NCBI RefSeq assembly: GCF_900129745.1
Contig: NZ_FQWS01000001.1
Location: forward strand, 1,116,001-1,180,000
Direction: 5' to 3'
Length of the DNA stretch: 64,000 bases
Origin: Winogradskyella jejuensis
Lineage (GTDB): Bacteria; Bacteroidota; Bacteroidia; Flavobacteriales; Flavobacteriaceae
The translations under genes were made by a program, and so were the position numbers. A model generated the notes under the pieces. That model was not told where the DNA came from. It did no database searches and worked only from the letters and a program-made list of their open reading frames with translations. Below are positions 26,471-35,892 of this stretch, piece by piece. Within the stretch, counting starts at the first letter, position 1. Each line of letters begins with the position of its first letter.

Positions 26471-26904
26471 ACCCAGAACAAATCATATCACTCTTACCAT
26501 ACCAAAACCCGTTTTTGTTTGTGGATGGTATCAATCAAATTTCAGAAGATGGAATAAAAGGTCATTACACCTTCAAACCAGATGAATTTTACTATGAAGG
26601 TCACTTTAAAAATAACCCAATTACACCAGGTGTTATTTTAACGGAATGTATGGCTCAAATCGGCTTAGTGTGTTTGGGTATTTATTTATTGAGAGATAAA
26701 ATAAATTCAGAAAACCAACCGCAAATAGCTTTAACATCGCATCAAGTAGATTTCTATTTGCCAGTTTTACCGGGCGAAAAAGTGGCTGTGACCTCAGAAA
26801 AAGAAGTGTTTCGGTTTAATAAGTTGAAATGCACAGTCAAGATGCTAAATGAAAAAGGCGAATTGGTAGCGAGAGGTTTAATTTCAGGAATGATGAAAGT
26901 TTAA
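26467..26904 (+). CDS. FabZ/FabA-like 3-hydroxyacyl-ACP dehydratase of the cluster
   Basis: The 145-residue protein is a hot-dog-fold dehydratase. It has LLPYQNPFLFVDGI at the start and GHFKNNPITPGVILTECMAQIG (about 45-66), giving the catalytic His of GHF and the acidic residue of TECMAQ. I start at the ATG at 26467, which overlaps the HNH stop codon; a TTG 12 bp upstream is in frame but less likely. It would remove water from 3-hydroxyacyl chains on the cluster ACP. A 140-bp repeat-bearing gap follows. Confidence 0.9.
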   Translation: MNPEQIISLLPYQNPFLFVDGINQISEDGIKGHYTFKPDEFYYEGHFKNNPITPGVILTECMAQIGLVCLGIYLLRDKINSENQPQIALTSHQVDFYLPVLPGEKVAVTSEKEVFRFNKLKCTVKMLNEKGELVARGLISGMMKV

Positions 26905-26936
26905 AAATTGAGATAATGCCAAATGTGAAAGCAAAT

Positions 26937-27004
26937 GTCATGCTGAGCATGTCGAAGCGTTTGATTATTTTAGGTTTGTAGAAGTCTTCGACAAGCTCAG
27001 ACTA
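26937..27004. repeat. Pair of dispersed repeats in inverted arrangement
   Basis: GTCATGCTGAGCATGTCGAA at 26937 and GTCTTCGACAAGCTCAGACT at 26984 face each other and can pair as a hairpin with an AT-rich loop. This is the same pair seen at 24803-24940. Confidence 0.65.
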
Positions 27005-27044
27005 GCAGAGATGTAATTAATTGAATTTTGAAGAATAAATCTGG

Positions 27045-28319
27045 ATGAATAATAACAGAGTCGTCATAACAGGATTAGGAGTCGTTGCACCAAATGGTGT
27101 CGGCCTTTCAGACTTTATCGAAGCTCTAAAACAAGGTAAATCAGGGATTTCGTTTCATCAAGAATTAGCAGATTTAAAATTTTCATGTCAAATAGGCGGT
27201 ATTCCAACAATTTCAGATGAATTAAAATCGAAATATTTTACCGATTTACAGTTACGAGGTTTTAATAGTTCGGGTATTTTATACGGATGTATTGCAGGAA
27301 TTGACGCATGGAAAGATGCAGGCTTCGACAGTAATCCAGATAGCGAATTGGACTATGATACGGGACTAATTTTCGGCACAGGAACTTCGGGTGTTGAGAA
27401 ATTCCGAGAAGCGATTTACAAGCTTGATGAAGGTCAAGTAAGGCGTTTAGGAAGTACTGTTGTACTTCAAACCATGGCAAGTGGTGTCAGTGCGTATTTA
27501 AGCGGAATGTTGGGTTTTGGTAATCAAGTCACTACAAATTCTTCGGCATGTACAACAGGAACCGAAGCCGTGTTAATGGGTTTTGAGCGCATCCAAAATG
27601 GAAAAGCAAAACGGATGTTAGTGGGTAGTTGCAGTGACCACGGACCTTATGTTTGGGGCGGATTTGATGCTATGCGTGTTATGACTTACAAGCATAACGA
27701 TTCACCTGAAGAAGCATCGCGACCAATGAGTGCAACAGCTTCGGGTTTTGTTCCCGGAAGTGGCGCGGGTGCGCTGGTCTTAGAATCTCTCGAAAGCGCT
27801 TTAGAACGCGGTGCCAAAATTTATGCTGAGGTTCTTGGAGGTGAAGTTAACTCTGGCGGACAACGTCAAGGCGGAACCTTAACTGCGCCAAATGCTGAAG
27901 CCGTGCAACGTTGCATTACAAAGGCGATTCAGAATTCGGGAGTTTCCTCGAATGATATAAATGTTATAAACGGGCATCTTACCGCAACGACAAAAGATGG
28001 TTTGGAAATCGAAAATTGGACAAAAGCTTTACATAGAAATGGAGGCAATTTTCCGTATATCAATTCAACAAAATCTATGGTTGGACATTGTTTGGCTGCT
28101 GCTGGAGCTATTGAATGCGTGGCAAGTGTTATTCAGTTAAATGAACAGTTTGTAGCACCAAATATCAATTGTGAAGATTTGCATCCAGATATCGAAGATA
28201 TTGTAAATCGCGAGCAAATTCCGACTGAAAAACTGAATCTAAATTTTGACGTGATTGCTAAAGCCAGTTTTGGATTTGGAGACGTCAATGCTTGTGTGGT
28301 TTTCAAGAAATTCAATTAA
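27045..28319 (+). CDS. Beta-ketoacyl-ACP synthase (KAS I/II type) of the cluster
   Basis: The 424-residue condensing enzyme has the KAS I/II triad: Cys169 in NSSACTTGTEA, His311 in NGHLTATTKDG and His348 in SMVGHCLAAAGA. The first His motif is HLTAT rather than the usual HGTST, so it is a divergent member. It probably elongates a dedicated acyl-ACP that feeds the type III PKS. The gene is preceded by an inverted pair of dispersed repeats and followed by another hairpin before the ACP gene; otherwise it reads in the same direction as the rest of the cluster. Confidence 0.92.
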   Translation: MNNNRVVITGLGVVAPNGVGLSDFIEALKQGKSGISFHQELADLKFSCQIGGIPTISDELKSKYFTDLQLRGFNSSGILYGCIAGIDAWKDAGFDSNPDSELDYDTGLIFGTGTSGVEKFREAIYKLDEGQVRRLGSTVVLQTMASGVSAYLSGMLGFGNQVTTNSSACTTGTEAVLMGFERIQNGKAKRMLVGSCSDHGPYVWGGFDAMRVMTYKHNDSPEEASRPMSATASGFVPGSGAGALVLESLESALERGAKIYAEVLGGEVNSGGQRQGGTLTAPNAEAVQRCITKAIQNSGVSSNDINVINGHLTATTKDGLEIENWTKALHRNGGNFPYINSTKSMVGHCLAAAGAIECVASVIQLNEQFVAPNINCEDLHPDIEDIVNREQIPTEKLNLNFDVIAKASFGFGDVNACVVFKKFN

Positions 28320-28329
28320 TTTTGATAAT

Positions 28330-28380
28330 GTCACCTTGAGTGCAGTCGAATTACAATTTTCAATTTTATTAAATTGAAAA
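28330..28380. repeat. Dispersed repeat followed by an AT-rich hairpin
   Basis: GTCACCTTGAGTGCAGTCGAA at 28330-28350 is a diverged copy of the TCGA-core element. An 11-bp stem (ATTTTCAATTT/AAATTGAAAAT) with a 4-nt loop follows. It may attenuate transcription between the condensing enzyme and the ACP gene. Confidence 0.5.
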
Positions 28381-28433
28381 TCACTCGAACCGACATCATC
28401 AAAATCCCTATCTTTACTATATAAAATAACACT

Positions 28434-28685
28434 ATGACCAAAGACGAATTAATAGAAAAACTTAAAGGCATTATTGCACCATACATCCAAGACGAAGCAG
28501 CTTTTGCAAACCTTAACGAAGACACGGATTTTGTAAAAGATTTAAAAATTAATTCAGCCAATTTGGTTGATATCATTCTAGATATTGAAGACGAATTTGA
28601 TATCCGATTAGAAAACGAGGACATGGAAAAAATGCTCGATGTAAAATCGGCAATGGCTATTGTGAATGCTAAGCTCGAAGCCTAA
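28434..28685 (+). CDS. Acyl carrier protein of the cluster
   Basis: The 83-residue acidic helical protein has the phosphopantetheine site DLKINSANLVDII, with the modified Ser at about residue 42; the motif is INSANL instead of the common DSLD. It carries the growing chain for the cluster enzymes. Its stop overlaps the start of the phosphopantetheinyl transferase gene (TAATG), a direct coupling of carrier and activating enzyme. It differs clearly from a housekeeping AcpP. Confidence 0.92.
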   Translation: MTKDELIEKLKGIIAPYIQDEAAFANLNEDTDFVKDLKINSANLVDIILDIEDEFDIRLENEDMEKMLDVKSAMAIVNAKLEA

Positions 28686-29245
28686 TGGTTGGCAACGATA
28701 TTGTAGATATCGCCAAAGCCAAGAAAGACTCTAATTGGCAACGCCCACGTTTTTTAGACAAACTCTTTACCGGGAAGGAACAAGAATTCATTAAAAATTC
28801 AGAAGACAAAACTATTACCGTTTGGCAATTGTGGTCCATGAAAGAGGCGGCTTACAAACTATATGTTCAAAAACATCCAAGTCGGTTTTACGCACCAAAG
28901 CAGTTTGAATGTGTCGCACATGCTTCAATTTGGAAGGTGAATTATAAAGAGTTCTCATGTTATCTTTCAATCAAAAAAACAACAGATTACATTGTATCTG
29001 AAGCGCGATTAATTCCGCATAAAATGACATCTGAACTCGTAGTTTTTAAAGATGAAAATTTGAAAAGTCAGAGTCAAGTTTTAAGAGATAAACTAAGTGA
29101 AAGGATTAGTAAGATAGAAAGTATTTCGACCAACAGTATAGAATTCCAAAAATCAGAATTTGATATTCCGATTATGAAGTTTGATTCTAAAAGAATGAAT
29201 GTGAGCCTGACACATCATGGCAGATTTGGCGCTTTTGCTTTCTAA
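28685..29245 (+). CDS. 4'-phosphopantetheinyl transferase
   Basis: This family transfers the phosphopantetheine arm from CoA to an ACP serine. The 186-residue protein has the AcpS/Sfp signatures: GNDIVDIAKAKKD at the N-terminus (metal-binding Asp), then WSMKEAAYKLYV (WxxKEA with the catalytic Glu) and NVSLTHHGRFGAFAF near the end. It directly follows the ACP gene with a 1-bp overlap, so the cluster ACP is the natural substrate. Confidence 0.92.
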   Translation: MVGNDIVDIAKAKKDSNWQRPRFLDKLFTGKEQEFIKNSEDKTITVWQLWSMKEAAYKLYVQKHPSRFYAPKQFECVAHASIWKVNYKEFSCYLSIKKTTDYIVSEARLIPHKMTSELVVFKDENLKSQSQVLRDKLSERISKIESISTNSIEFQKSEFDIPIMKFDSKRMNVSLTHHGRFGAFAF

Positions 29246-29253
29246 AAATAACT

Positions 29254-31506
29254 ATGAAAAAATTAGAAAACCTCATATCAAAAATCATAAAACTCAGAAT
29301 TACAATTATTGCTTTTTTGGTAATTGCTTTGGGATTTTCTGGCTATAATACTCTCAATAAATTAAGCGTTGACAACTCGCTTGGCATTTGGTTTTTAGAA
29401 GATGACCCAAGCTACAAAGCCTATATTCAATTTCAAGAAGAATTTGGCTCTGACGAGATTTTTATTGCTATGTTTCCTGTTGAAAACGCTATTGGGAAGA
29501 AAGAAGTTTCGGATTTAAAAGCGCTTCACAACCGTATTGATGCATTACCATACGTGCAAACCTCTTTTAGTTTAGCAAAAGCAAAATACCCTATTTACGC
29601 CAATCAGAAGATTAATTTTGATGATTTATATAATGACCAACGAAGCGATAGAGGTTTAAAAAATCTATTCAGCAAACTGCCAAATATCACATCGCAGTTA
29701 GTGTCTAAAGATTATAAAAGTCAGTTCTTTTATATTCAACTAAAGCCAACATCTACGGTTGAAGAAGAGCGCCAAGCCATTGCTGCAGAAATGCGGCAAA
29801 TTATTGAAGAAAACTACAAAAATTATTACCTCACAGGTCCACCAGTTTTAAACGAGGCTTACAGTAAAGGTATTTATAAGGAGAGTCTTCTGTTTGGGGT
29901 TTTAACCGTTTTGGTGATTACGTTGATGTTGCTGTTTTTATTGCCGAGTAAACGTTATTTAATCATTTCATTATTGTCTGTTGCCATACCAATTAGCTTA
30001 CTTTTTGGACTCATAACTTCGCTCGGATTTGCTCTGAATATGATATCCATGCTCATTCCAACCATACTTATGGTGTATAGTGTTAGTGATGCGGTGCATA
30101 TCATAAATATTTATCACAAAGAAGGCCTGACAAATAAATCGTTGACAAAAGTTGAACTTTTGGCTGTAGCCATTCGTAAAAGTTTCACGCCTTGTTTTTA
30201 CACGACTTTAACGACGTTTGTTGGTTATTTTGCACTGTATTTATCGCCATTACCTGCGTTTAAGAACATGGGTGTTTTTACCTGTATTGGCCTAGTGTTC
30301 AGTTTTATTTTGGTGTATGTTATAACCATAATTGGATTCAGTTATATGAATCTCAATTTTGAAAAAGCAAAACCACTTTTAAGCTTGAAACGTTTAAACC
30401 AATCTGCTTTTATCGACTGGTTAAACCGAATTACGTCTGATTACAAAAATGGAATTATTATTGGGTTTACAGCAGTTTTAATATTTGGATGTTATTCTAT
30501 TTTTCAGGTGAAAATAGACACTAATTCTCGTGATCTTTTGGCCGAAGGAAAGGCCAAACAAGATTTACGAAAAGTTGAAACTGAACTTGGAGGAAGTAAT
30601 CGTTTGCAAATAAATATTTCGACATCTGATGGGAGTGTTATTCTGAATAAAGACGCGTTAAAACAGCTTGAAGATTTTCAAACAAAACTTGAAGCAAACG
30701 AATTGATGTCTAACCCTGTATCGGTAGTGACGATTAAACAATTCTTAGAAAAGCGAACGCCAGTCTTGTTTCAATCTAATGTGTCGGAAGATAGAATAAA
30801 GGCAACACTTTCTGAAGTTGATGCCAAGGACAATAGTTTTTTTAAATTATTTTCTGAAGACTTAACAACAGCGGGATTTACCTTAACATTAATGGAAGGA
30901 CGAACATCCCAGCTGAATAAAGTTTTAGACGATATTAAATTGGCATTTGAGTCGTCTTTTGATACTAATAAGTACAATCTTAAAATTAATGGCTTCGCCG
31001 TAGTCTTTGCACAGCTCAACAAATTTATTCTAGAAACACAATTCAAATCGTTTTTTGCTGCGTTTATCGTGGCTTTCTTTTGCTTATTGGTGTTTATAAA
31101 ACGTTTAAGAACTACGATTTTAGTATTGATTCCAAATTTATTACCACTAACTGTTTTGGCAATTTTAATGTGGGCATTAGACATTCCATTAGATGTAACC
31201 ACTGCAATGATTACCCCAATTATGTTAGGCATTGCTATGGATGATACGATTCATTTGGTCTATAAATACAGACGAAGTAAAACCGTAAAAGGTAGTGCAA
31301 AAGAGCGCATGGATAATGCTATTAATTATACTGGTGGCGCATTATTCAGCACAACAATTGCCCTTGTTGGCGGCTTTTTAATCATAGCGAGCAGTGCGAC
31401 GCCATCGGTACGCGATTTTGGGTTGTTATGCGCCACGACTGTTGCTATTGCTTTAATTACGGATATTTTTTATTTGCCTGCTTTGTTGAAGAAGTTTGAT
31501 AGGTGA
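29254..31506 (+). CDS. MMPL/RND-family lipid exporter
   Basis: The 750-residue inner-membrane protein has 12 predicted helices: one near residues 13-33, five in about 210-375, one near 395-415, and five in 590-750. Two periplasmic domains (about 35-205 and 420-590) are typical of the RND superfamily. Charged intramembrane segments PTILMVYSVSDAVHIINIY and PIMLGIAMDDTIHLVYKY match the MMPL/HpnN-type proton-relay helices. These proteins move lipids across the inner membrane. As the last gene of the cluster, 8 bp after the PPTase, it probably exports the product. Confidence 0.9.
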   Translation: MKKLENLISKIIKLRITIIAFLVIALGFSGYNTLNKLSVDNSLGIWFLEDDPSYKAYIQFQEEFGSDEIFIAMFPVENAIGKKEVSDLKALHNRIDALPYVQTSFSLAKAKYPIYANQKINFDDLYNDQRSDRGLKNLFSKLPNITSQLVSKDYKSQFFYIQLKPTSTVEEERQAIAAEMRQIIEENYKNYYLTGPPVLNEAYSKGIYKESLLFGVLTVLVITLMLLFLLPSKRYLIISLLSVAIPISLLFGLITSLGFALNMISMLIPTILMVYSVSDAVHIINIYHKEGLTNKSLTKVELLAVAIRKSFTPCFYTTLTTFVGYFALYLSPLPAFKNMGVFTCIGLVFSFILVYVITIIGFSYMNLNFEKAKPLLSLKRLNQSAFIDWLNRITSDYKNGIIIGFTAVLIFGCYSIFQVKIDTNSRDLLAEGKAKQDLRKVETELGGSNRLQINISTSDGSVILNKDALKQLEDFQTKLEANELMSNPVSVVTIKQFLEKRTPVLFQSNVSEDRIKATLSEVDAKDNSFFKLFSEDLTTAGFTLTLMEGRTSQLNKVLDDIKLAFESSFDTNKYNLKINGFAVVFAQLNKFILETQFKSFFAAFIVAFFCLLVFIKRLRTTILVLIPNLLPLTVLAILMWALDIPLDVTTAMITPIMLGIAMDDTIHLVYKYRRSKTVKGSAKERMDNAINYTGGALFSTTIALVGGFLIIASSATPSVRDFGLLCATTVAIALITDIFYLPALLKKFDR

Positions 31507-31513
31507 TTTATTT

Positions 31514-32440
31514 CTAAAAAGAGAAGAATATCTGCGTTTCAGCCTCTATTAGTGTTCTATGATAAATGAATAGGGTATTTGAGCCATGCTCAACTTCAAC
31601 CAACCAATAATCCCCATTAAAATAAGAGTTTTTAACGACACCTTTTTTGGTCGCTGAGGTGTTTTGAAGCGAATCTTCATCAACTATTTTAAGCTGATGT
31701 GCGTAATAAATCTCACCATCAATTACATTAAACTCTCCAAAAAAGGAGGCAATTAATGGCAGTTTCGGATTGCTATATAAGTTTTGTGGTGTGTCTTTGG
31801 CAATGATTTTTTTTTGGTCTAAGACTAGCATTTCATCGGCGAAACCAAGAACATCATTATTGTCGTGCGTAGCAACGATACATGCAATATTATGTTCTTT
31901 TAAATAGGAAAATACACTTCTACGGAGCGATTGTTTTTTAAAGTTATCAATATGGCTAAATGGCTCGTCGAGTAATAATATTTCAGGTTGTTTGGCTAAG
32001 GCGCGCGCTAAAGCCACACGTTGTTTTTGTCCGCCGCTCAGGTTTTTAACTTTGGTTTTTGCAAAATCTTCAAGCTGTACTACTTTGATGAGTTCAGTTG
32101 TGCGTTTTTGTTTTTCTTCGGGGTAAAAGCGAGACAAATGCTTTCCTATATTTTCTTCGACTGTAATAAAAGGCATCAAATCGAATTCTTGCGATACGTA
32201 CTTCATAAAATCATAGCCAATCACCAAATTATGTTTTGGCCCGAGAATTTGGGTGTCTTTCCAGAAGATTTCGCCTTGAGGCAAATCATATTCGCCATAA
32301 ATGAGTTTCAAAAGCGTGCTTTTCCCGGAGCCACTTTCGCCAATAATCGCTAGATTTTTACCTTTTTCAAGATTGAAACTGATATTATCTAATACCAGAG
32401 TTTTATTGTACCCAAAGCTGATATTTTTTACTTGAAGCAT
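31514..32440 (-). CDS. ABC transporter ATP-binding protein
   Basis: The 308-residue cytoplasmic ATPase has Walker A GESGSGKST (34-42), the Q-loop, the signature LSGGQKQRVALARAL, Walker B ILLLDEPFSHID and the H-loop ATHDNND. After the nucleotide domain (to about residue 230) comes a C-terminal TOBE-like region, as in sugar, spermidine or phosphate importers of the MalK/PotA kind. No permease or binding-protein gene is adjacent, so the substrate is unknown. It converges on the MMPL gene with only 7 bp between stops. Confidence 0.9.
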   Translation of the reverse strand: MLQVKNISFGYNKTLVLDNISFNLEKGKNLAIIGESGSGKSTLLKLIYGEYDLPQGEIFWKDTQILGPKHNLVIGYDFMKYVSQEFDLMPFITVEENIGKHLSRFYPEEKQKRTTELIKVVQLEDFAKTKVKNLSGGQKQRVALARALAKQPEILLLDEPFSHIDNFKKQSLRRSVFSYLKEHNIACIVATHDNNDVLGFADEMLVLDQKKIIAKDTPQNLYSNPKLPLIASFFGEFNVIDGEIYYAHQLKIVDEDSLQNTSATKKGVVKNSYFNGDYWLVEVEHGSNTLFIYHRTLIEAETQIFFSF

Positions 32441-32453
32441 TATGCAAAAATAA

Positions 32454-32484
32454 GACCTACAAAGCTATTACCACTTTGTAGGTC
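32454..32484 (-). terminator. Terminator downstream of the S9A peptidase gene
   Basis: An 11-bp perfect stem (GACCTACAAAG/CTTTGTAGGTC) has a 9-nt loop; on the minus strand it is followed by T-rich sequence. Confidence 0.85.
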
Positions 32485-32511
32485 AATTTTATTATAGTCT
32501 TTGGCAAGAAC

Positions 32512-34668
32512 TTAATCTTTAAAGTCTTGATTTGGCAAGGTTTCAAAGCCCATGTTAAATAGCGTAAAACCATAAATATCGGCATATTGCTCTATGGTTT
32601 TGCTTACTGGCGTTCCGGCACCATGTCCTGCATCTGTTTCAATTCTTATAAGTGTTGGGTTATCTCCTGTTTGCTTTGCTTGTAACTCTGCAGCAAATTT
32701 AAAACTGTGCGCAGGCACCACACGATCGTCATGATCACCAGTTGTGACCATAGTCGCAGGATATGACGTTCCATTTTTCACATTATGAACAGGCGAATAG
32801 CCTTTAAGATACTCAAACATTTCTTTGCTATCTTCAGCTGTTCCGTAATCGTATGCCCAACCTGCACCTGCAGTAAACGTATGGTAACGTAACATATCTA
32901 AAACACCAACAGCAGGCAACGCAACTTTCATTAAATCTGGACGCTGCGTCATGGTTGCACCTACCAATAATCCACCATTAGAACCACCTCTAATTGCCAA
33001 ATAATCTGATGAGGTATAGTTGTTTTCAATTAAATATTCTGCTGCTGCAATAAAATCATCAAATACGTTTTGCTTTTTTTGCTGAGTCCCTGCATCGTGC
33101 CATGCTTTTCCGTATTCGCCACCACCACGAAGATTTGGCACGGCGTAAATGCCACCTTGCTCCATCCAAATGGCATTAGTGATGCTGAAACTTGGGGTTA
33201 AACTGATATTGAATCCGCCATAGCCATATAGAATGGTTGGGTTTTTACCATTAAGCTCAAGCCCTTTTTTATGGGTAATAATCATAGGCACTTTTGTACC
33301 ATCTTTAGACGTGTAAAAAACTTGATTGCTTTCGTAATCTTCTGGATTAAAATCTATCTCTGGTTTACGGAATAGTTCTGAAGTCCCTTTCTCAATATCG
33401 TATTTGTAGATACTTCCAGGAGTCACATAATTGGTGAACGAGTAGTATAATTCTTTATCTTCTTTTTTAGCACCAAATCCACCAGCTGAGCCTACACCTG
33501 GTAATTCTATTTCGCGAACAAGTTTCCCGTCATAATCGTATTGTAAAACCTTAGAAACAGCATCTACCATATATTCGGCAAAGAAGTAACCACCACCTGT
33601 AGATGGACTTAATACGTTTTCGGTTTCTGGAATAAAATCCACCCAATTTTCTGGTGTTGGGTTATTCGCATCAACCGTTACAATCTTTTGGTTCGGCGCA
33701 TTTAAATTGGTCATTATGTAAAGTTTAGACCCGACATTTTCGATGATGTTAGAATCACTATCGGTATGGTCTAAAATGGTAACAAAATCTGAATTTGGTT
33801 TTGTTAAATCTTTGATTAATAATTTATTTCCAGATGTAGAAACTCGTGGCGTAATAATAAGATATCGGTCATCCTCAGTAACGCCACCATAAATATAGCG
33901 ATGCTTCTGTTCTGGTGTGCCACCGTAAATTAGTTCATCTTCCGACTGTGGCGTTCCTAATTTGTGATAATATACTTTATGCTGGTCTGTTTTGGCTGAA
34001 AGCTCACTTCCTTCTGGTTTATCATAGCTAGAATAATAAAAACCTTCGTTTTTGTACCAAGACATGCCGCTGAATTTAATGTCTACAAGCGTGTCTTCTA
34101 CAATTTTTTTAGACTCAACATCCATAACTAAAATTTTACGCCAATCACTACCACCTTCGGAAATAGAGTAGGCTAGTATTTTTCCGTCTTTGGAGAAACT
34201 TGTGCCGCCTAGGGAGATTGTTCCGTCTTCTTTAAAGGTGTTTGGGTCTAAAAATACTTCTGCAGTACTTGGGTCGGCATCGTTTTTATAACGGTAAATG
34301 ACATATTGATTTTGAAGTCCATCATTTTTGTAGAAATAGGTATAATCACCTTCGATAAATGGTGCACCAACTTTTTCATAATTCCATAGTTTAGATAAAC
34401 GTTCTTTAAGTTTTTCACGATACGGAATATTTGCTAAGTAATCTTGAGTAACTGCATTTTGACGCTTAACCCAATCTTCTGTTTCTTCGCTGCGGTCGTC
34501 CTCGAGCCAACGATATGGGTCTTTTACTTCCTCTCCAAAATAGGTGTCCACATGGTCGACTTTAGTCGTTTCTGGGTATTGAACTTTAATCACTTCTTTA
34601 GTTTCTTTTTCATTTTTACAAGACATAAAAAATACGAATACTAATAACAAATAAGGAATACGTTTCAT
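32512..34668 (-). CDS. Prolyl oligopeptidase (S9A) lipoprotein
   Basis: The 718-residue enzyme cleaves peptides after proline. It has a lipoprotein signal ([10 protein letters not shown], Cys at about residue 17), an N-terminal segment [20 protein letters not shown], a seven-bladed propeller (about 100-450) and an alpha/beta hydrolase domain. Catalytic residues are Ser563 in RGGSNGG, an Asp in GDHDDRVVP (about 647) and His682 in DAGHGAG. The length is standard. It is transcribed alone, between its own terminator and that of asd. Confidence 0.95.
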   Translation of the reverse strand: MKRIPYLLLVFVFFMSCKNEKETKEVIKVQYPETTKVDHVDTYFGEEVKDPYRWLEDDRSEETEDWVKRQNAVTQDYLANIPYREKLKERLSKLWNYEKVGAPFIEGDYTYFYKNDGLQNQYVIYRYKNDADPSTAEVFLDPNTFKEDGTISLGGTSFSKDGKILAYSISEGGSDWRKILVMDVESKKIVEDTLVDIKFSGMSWYKNEGFYYSSYDKPEGSELSAKTDQHKVYYHKLGTPQSEDELIYGGTPEQKHRYIYGGVTEDDRYLIITPRVSTSGNKLLIKDLTKPNSDFVTILDHTDSDSNIIENVGSKLYIMTNLNAPNQKIVTVDANNPTPENWVDFIPETENVLSPSTGGGYFFAEYMVDAVSKVLQYDYDGKLVREIELPGVGSAGGFGAKKEDKELYYSFTNYVTPGSIYKYDIEKGTSELFRKPEIDFNPEDYESNQVFYTSKDGTKVPMIITHKKGLELNGKNPTILYGYGGFNISLTPSFSITNAIWMEQGGIYAVPNLRGGGEYGKAWHDAGTQQKKQNVFDDFIAAAEYLIENNYTSSDYLAIRGGSNGGLLVGATMTQRPDLMKVALPAVGVLDMLRYHTFTAGAGWAYDYGTAEDSKEMFEYLKGYSPVHNVKNGTSYPATMVTTGDHDDRVVPAHSFKFAAELQAKQTGDNPTLIRIETDAGHGAGTPVSKTIEQYADIYGFTLFNMGFETLPNQDFKD

Positions 34669-34701
34669 TGTTTTAGGTTTTGTTTACCCTAAAATTAACT
34701 A

Positions 34702-34736
34702 AAAAAGCACCTATCGATTAACGAAAAGTGCTTTTT
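34702..34736 (-). terminator. Terminator of asd
   Basis: A 9-bp stem (AAAAAGCAC/GTGCTTTTT) encloses a 17-nt loop and has a T-run on the minus strand, 28 bp after the asd stop. Confidence 0.75.
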
Positions 34737-34763
34737 AAGATTTTTTTATGTTGATTATCGCGT

Positions 34764-35753
34764 TTATACTAAACCATTAGCCACCAAATATTCGGCAATT
34801 TGTACGGTATTAGTGGCTGCTCCTTTTCTAAGGTTATCACTAACAATCCACATATTTAATGAGTTAGGTTGTGACATGTCTCTACGAATACGACCTACAA
34901 AAACTTCGTCTTTACCGTTAGCATACATTGGCATTGGATAGGTGTTGACATCTGTATTGTCTTGGACAACAACGCCATCTGTGGCACTTAAGAGTTCACG
35001 CACTTCTGTTAAATTAAAATCGTTTTCAAATTCTACATTAACAGATTCGCTATGACCGCCAGCAGTCGGAATACGTACTGCAGTTGCTGTTACAGCAATA
35101 GTGTTGTCGTTTAGGATTTTTTGGGTTTCACGGACGAGTTTCATTTCTTCTTTGGTGTAACCCGTTTCTTCAAACACATCACAGTGTGGAATTGCGTTTT
35201 TGGCAATTGGATATGGATACGCCATTTCGCCTTTTATACCTGCAATTTCGTTTTCCAATTGTTCTACAGCTTTGACGCCTGTTCCTGAAACAGATTGATA
35301 GGTAGAAACGACTATGCGTTTTATCTTATATTTTTTATGAAGTGGTGCTAATGCCATTACCATTTGTATGGTGGAGCAATTGGGATTGGCAATAATTTTA
35401 TCGGCTTTGGTTAGTTGACTAGCGTTAATTTCTGGAACCACTAATTTTTTATCCAAATCCATACGCCATGCGGATGAATTATCAATTACAGTCGTTCCCG
35501 CTTCGGCAAATTTAGGCGCCCATTCTAAGGACGTACTTCCACCTGCTGAAAATAAGGCGATATCTGGTTTTTGCTCGACAGCATCAGACAAACCAATAAC
35601 TTTTATAGGCGTATTTTTATAGGTGATTTCTTTACCAACGGAACGCTCTGAAGCCACCAACAGAAGCTCGTCCATTGGGAAATTGCGCTCTTCTAAAACT
35701 TTAAGCATAACGCTACCGACAAGTCCAGTAGCGCCGACAATAGCTATTTTCAT
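34764..35753 (-). CDS. asd: Aspartate-semialdehyde dehydrogenase
   Basis: Asd reduces aspartyl phosphate to the semialdehyde, the branch point to lysine/diaminopimelate, threonine and methionine. The 329-residue protein has GATGLVGSVMLKVLEER (NADP motif, residues 7-23), the catalytic Cys in NPNCSTIQMV, SVSGTGVKAVEQL and the base His in TAGGHSESVNV. The length is normal. It starts 139 bp from the mscL stop, beyond that gene's terminator. Confidence 0.97.
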   Translation of the reverse strand: MKIAIVGATGLVGSVMLKVLEERNFPMDELLLVASERSVGKEITYKNTPIKVIGLSDAVEQKPDIALFSAGGSTSLEWAPKFAEAGTTVIDNSSAWRMDLDKKLVVPEINASQLTKADKIIANPNCSTIQMVMALAPLHKKYKIKRIVVSTYQSVSGTGVKAVEQLENEIAGIKGEMAYPYPIAKNAIPHCDVFEETGYTKEEMKLVRETQKILNDNTIAVTATAVRIPTAGGHSESVNVEFENDFNLTEVRELLSATDGVVVQDNTDVNTYPMPMYANGKDEVFVGRIRRDMSQPNSLNMWIVSDNLRKGAATNTVQIAEYLVANGLV

Positions 35754-35832
35754 TCTTAGTTATTTAATTGAAAGCAAAAGTAGCTTATTCAACAAATGTG
35801 AAATAGTAATTTTAAAAATTATAACAAAAAAG

Positions 35833-35854
35833 ACCCTGACTGTTACATCAGGGT
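35833..35854 (-). terminator. Terminator of mscL
   Basis: A 7-bp stem (ACCCTGA/TCAGGGT) with an 8-nt loop is followed on the minus strand by a run of six T residues, 38 bp after the mscL stop. Confidence 0.8.
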
Positions 35855-35892
35855 TTGGTTAAAAATATGTAGCGTAGCGGTAGCTAGCTTTC

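Noticed and set aside
30771..31232. 153-codon minus-strand frame inside the MMPL gene
   Set aside because: Antisense to a well-supported membrane-protein gene, with no promoter or family.
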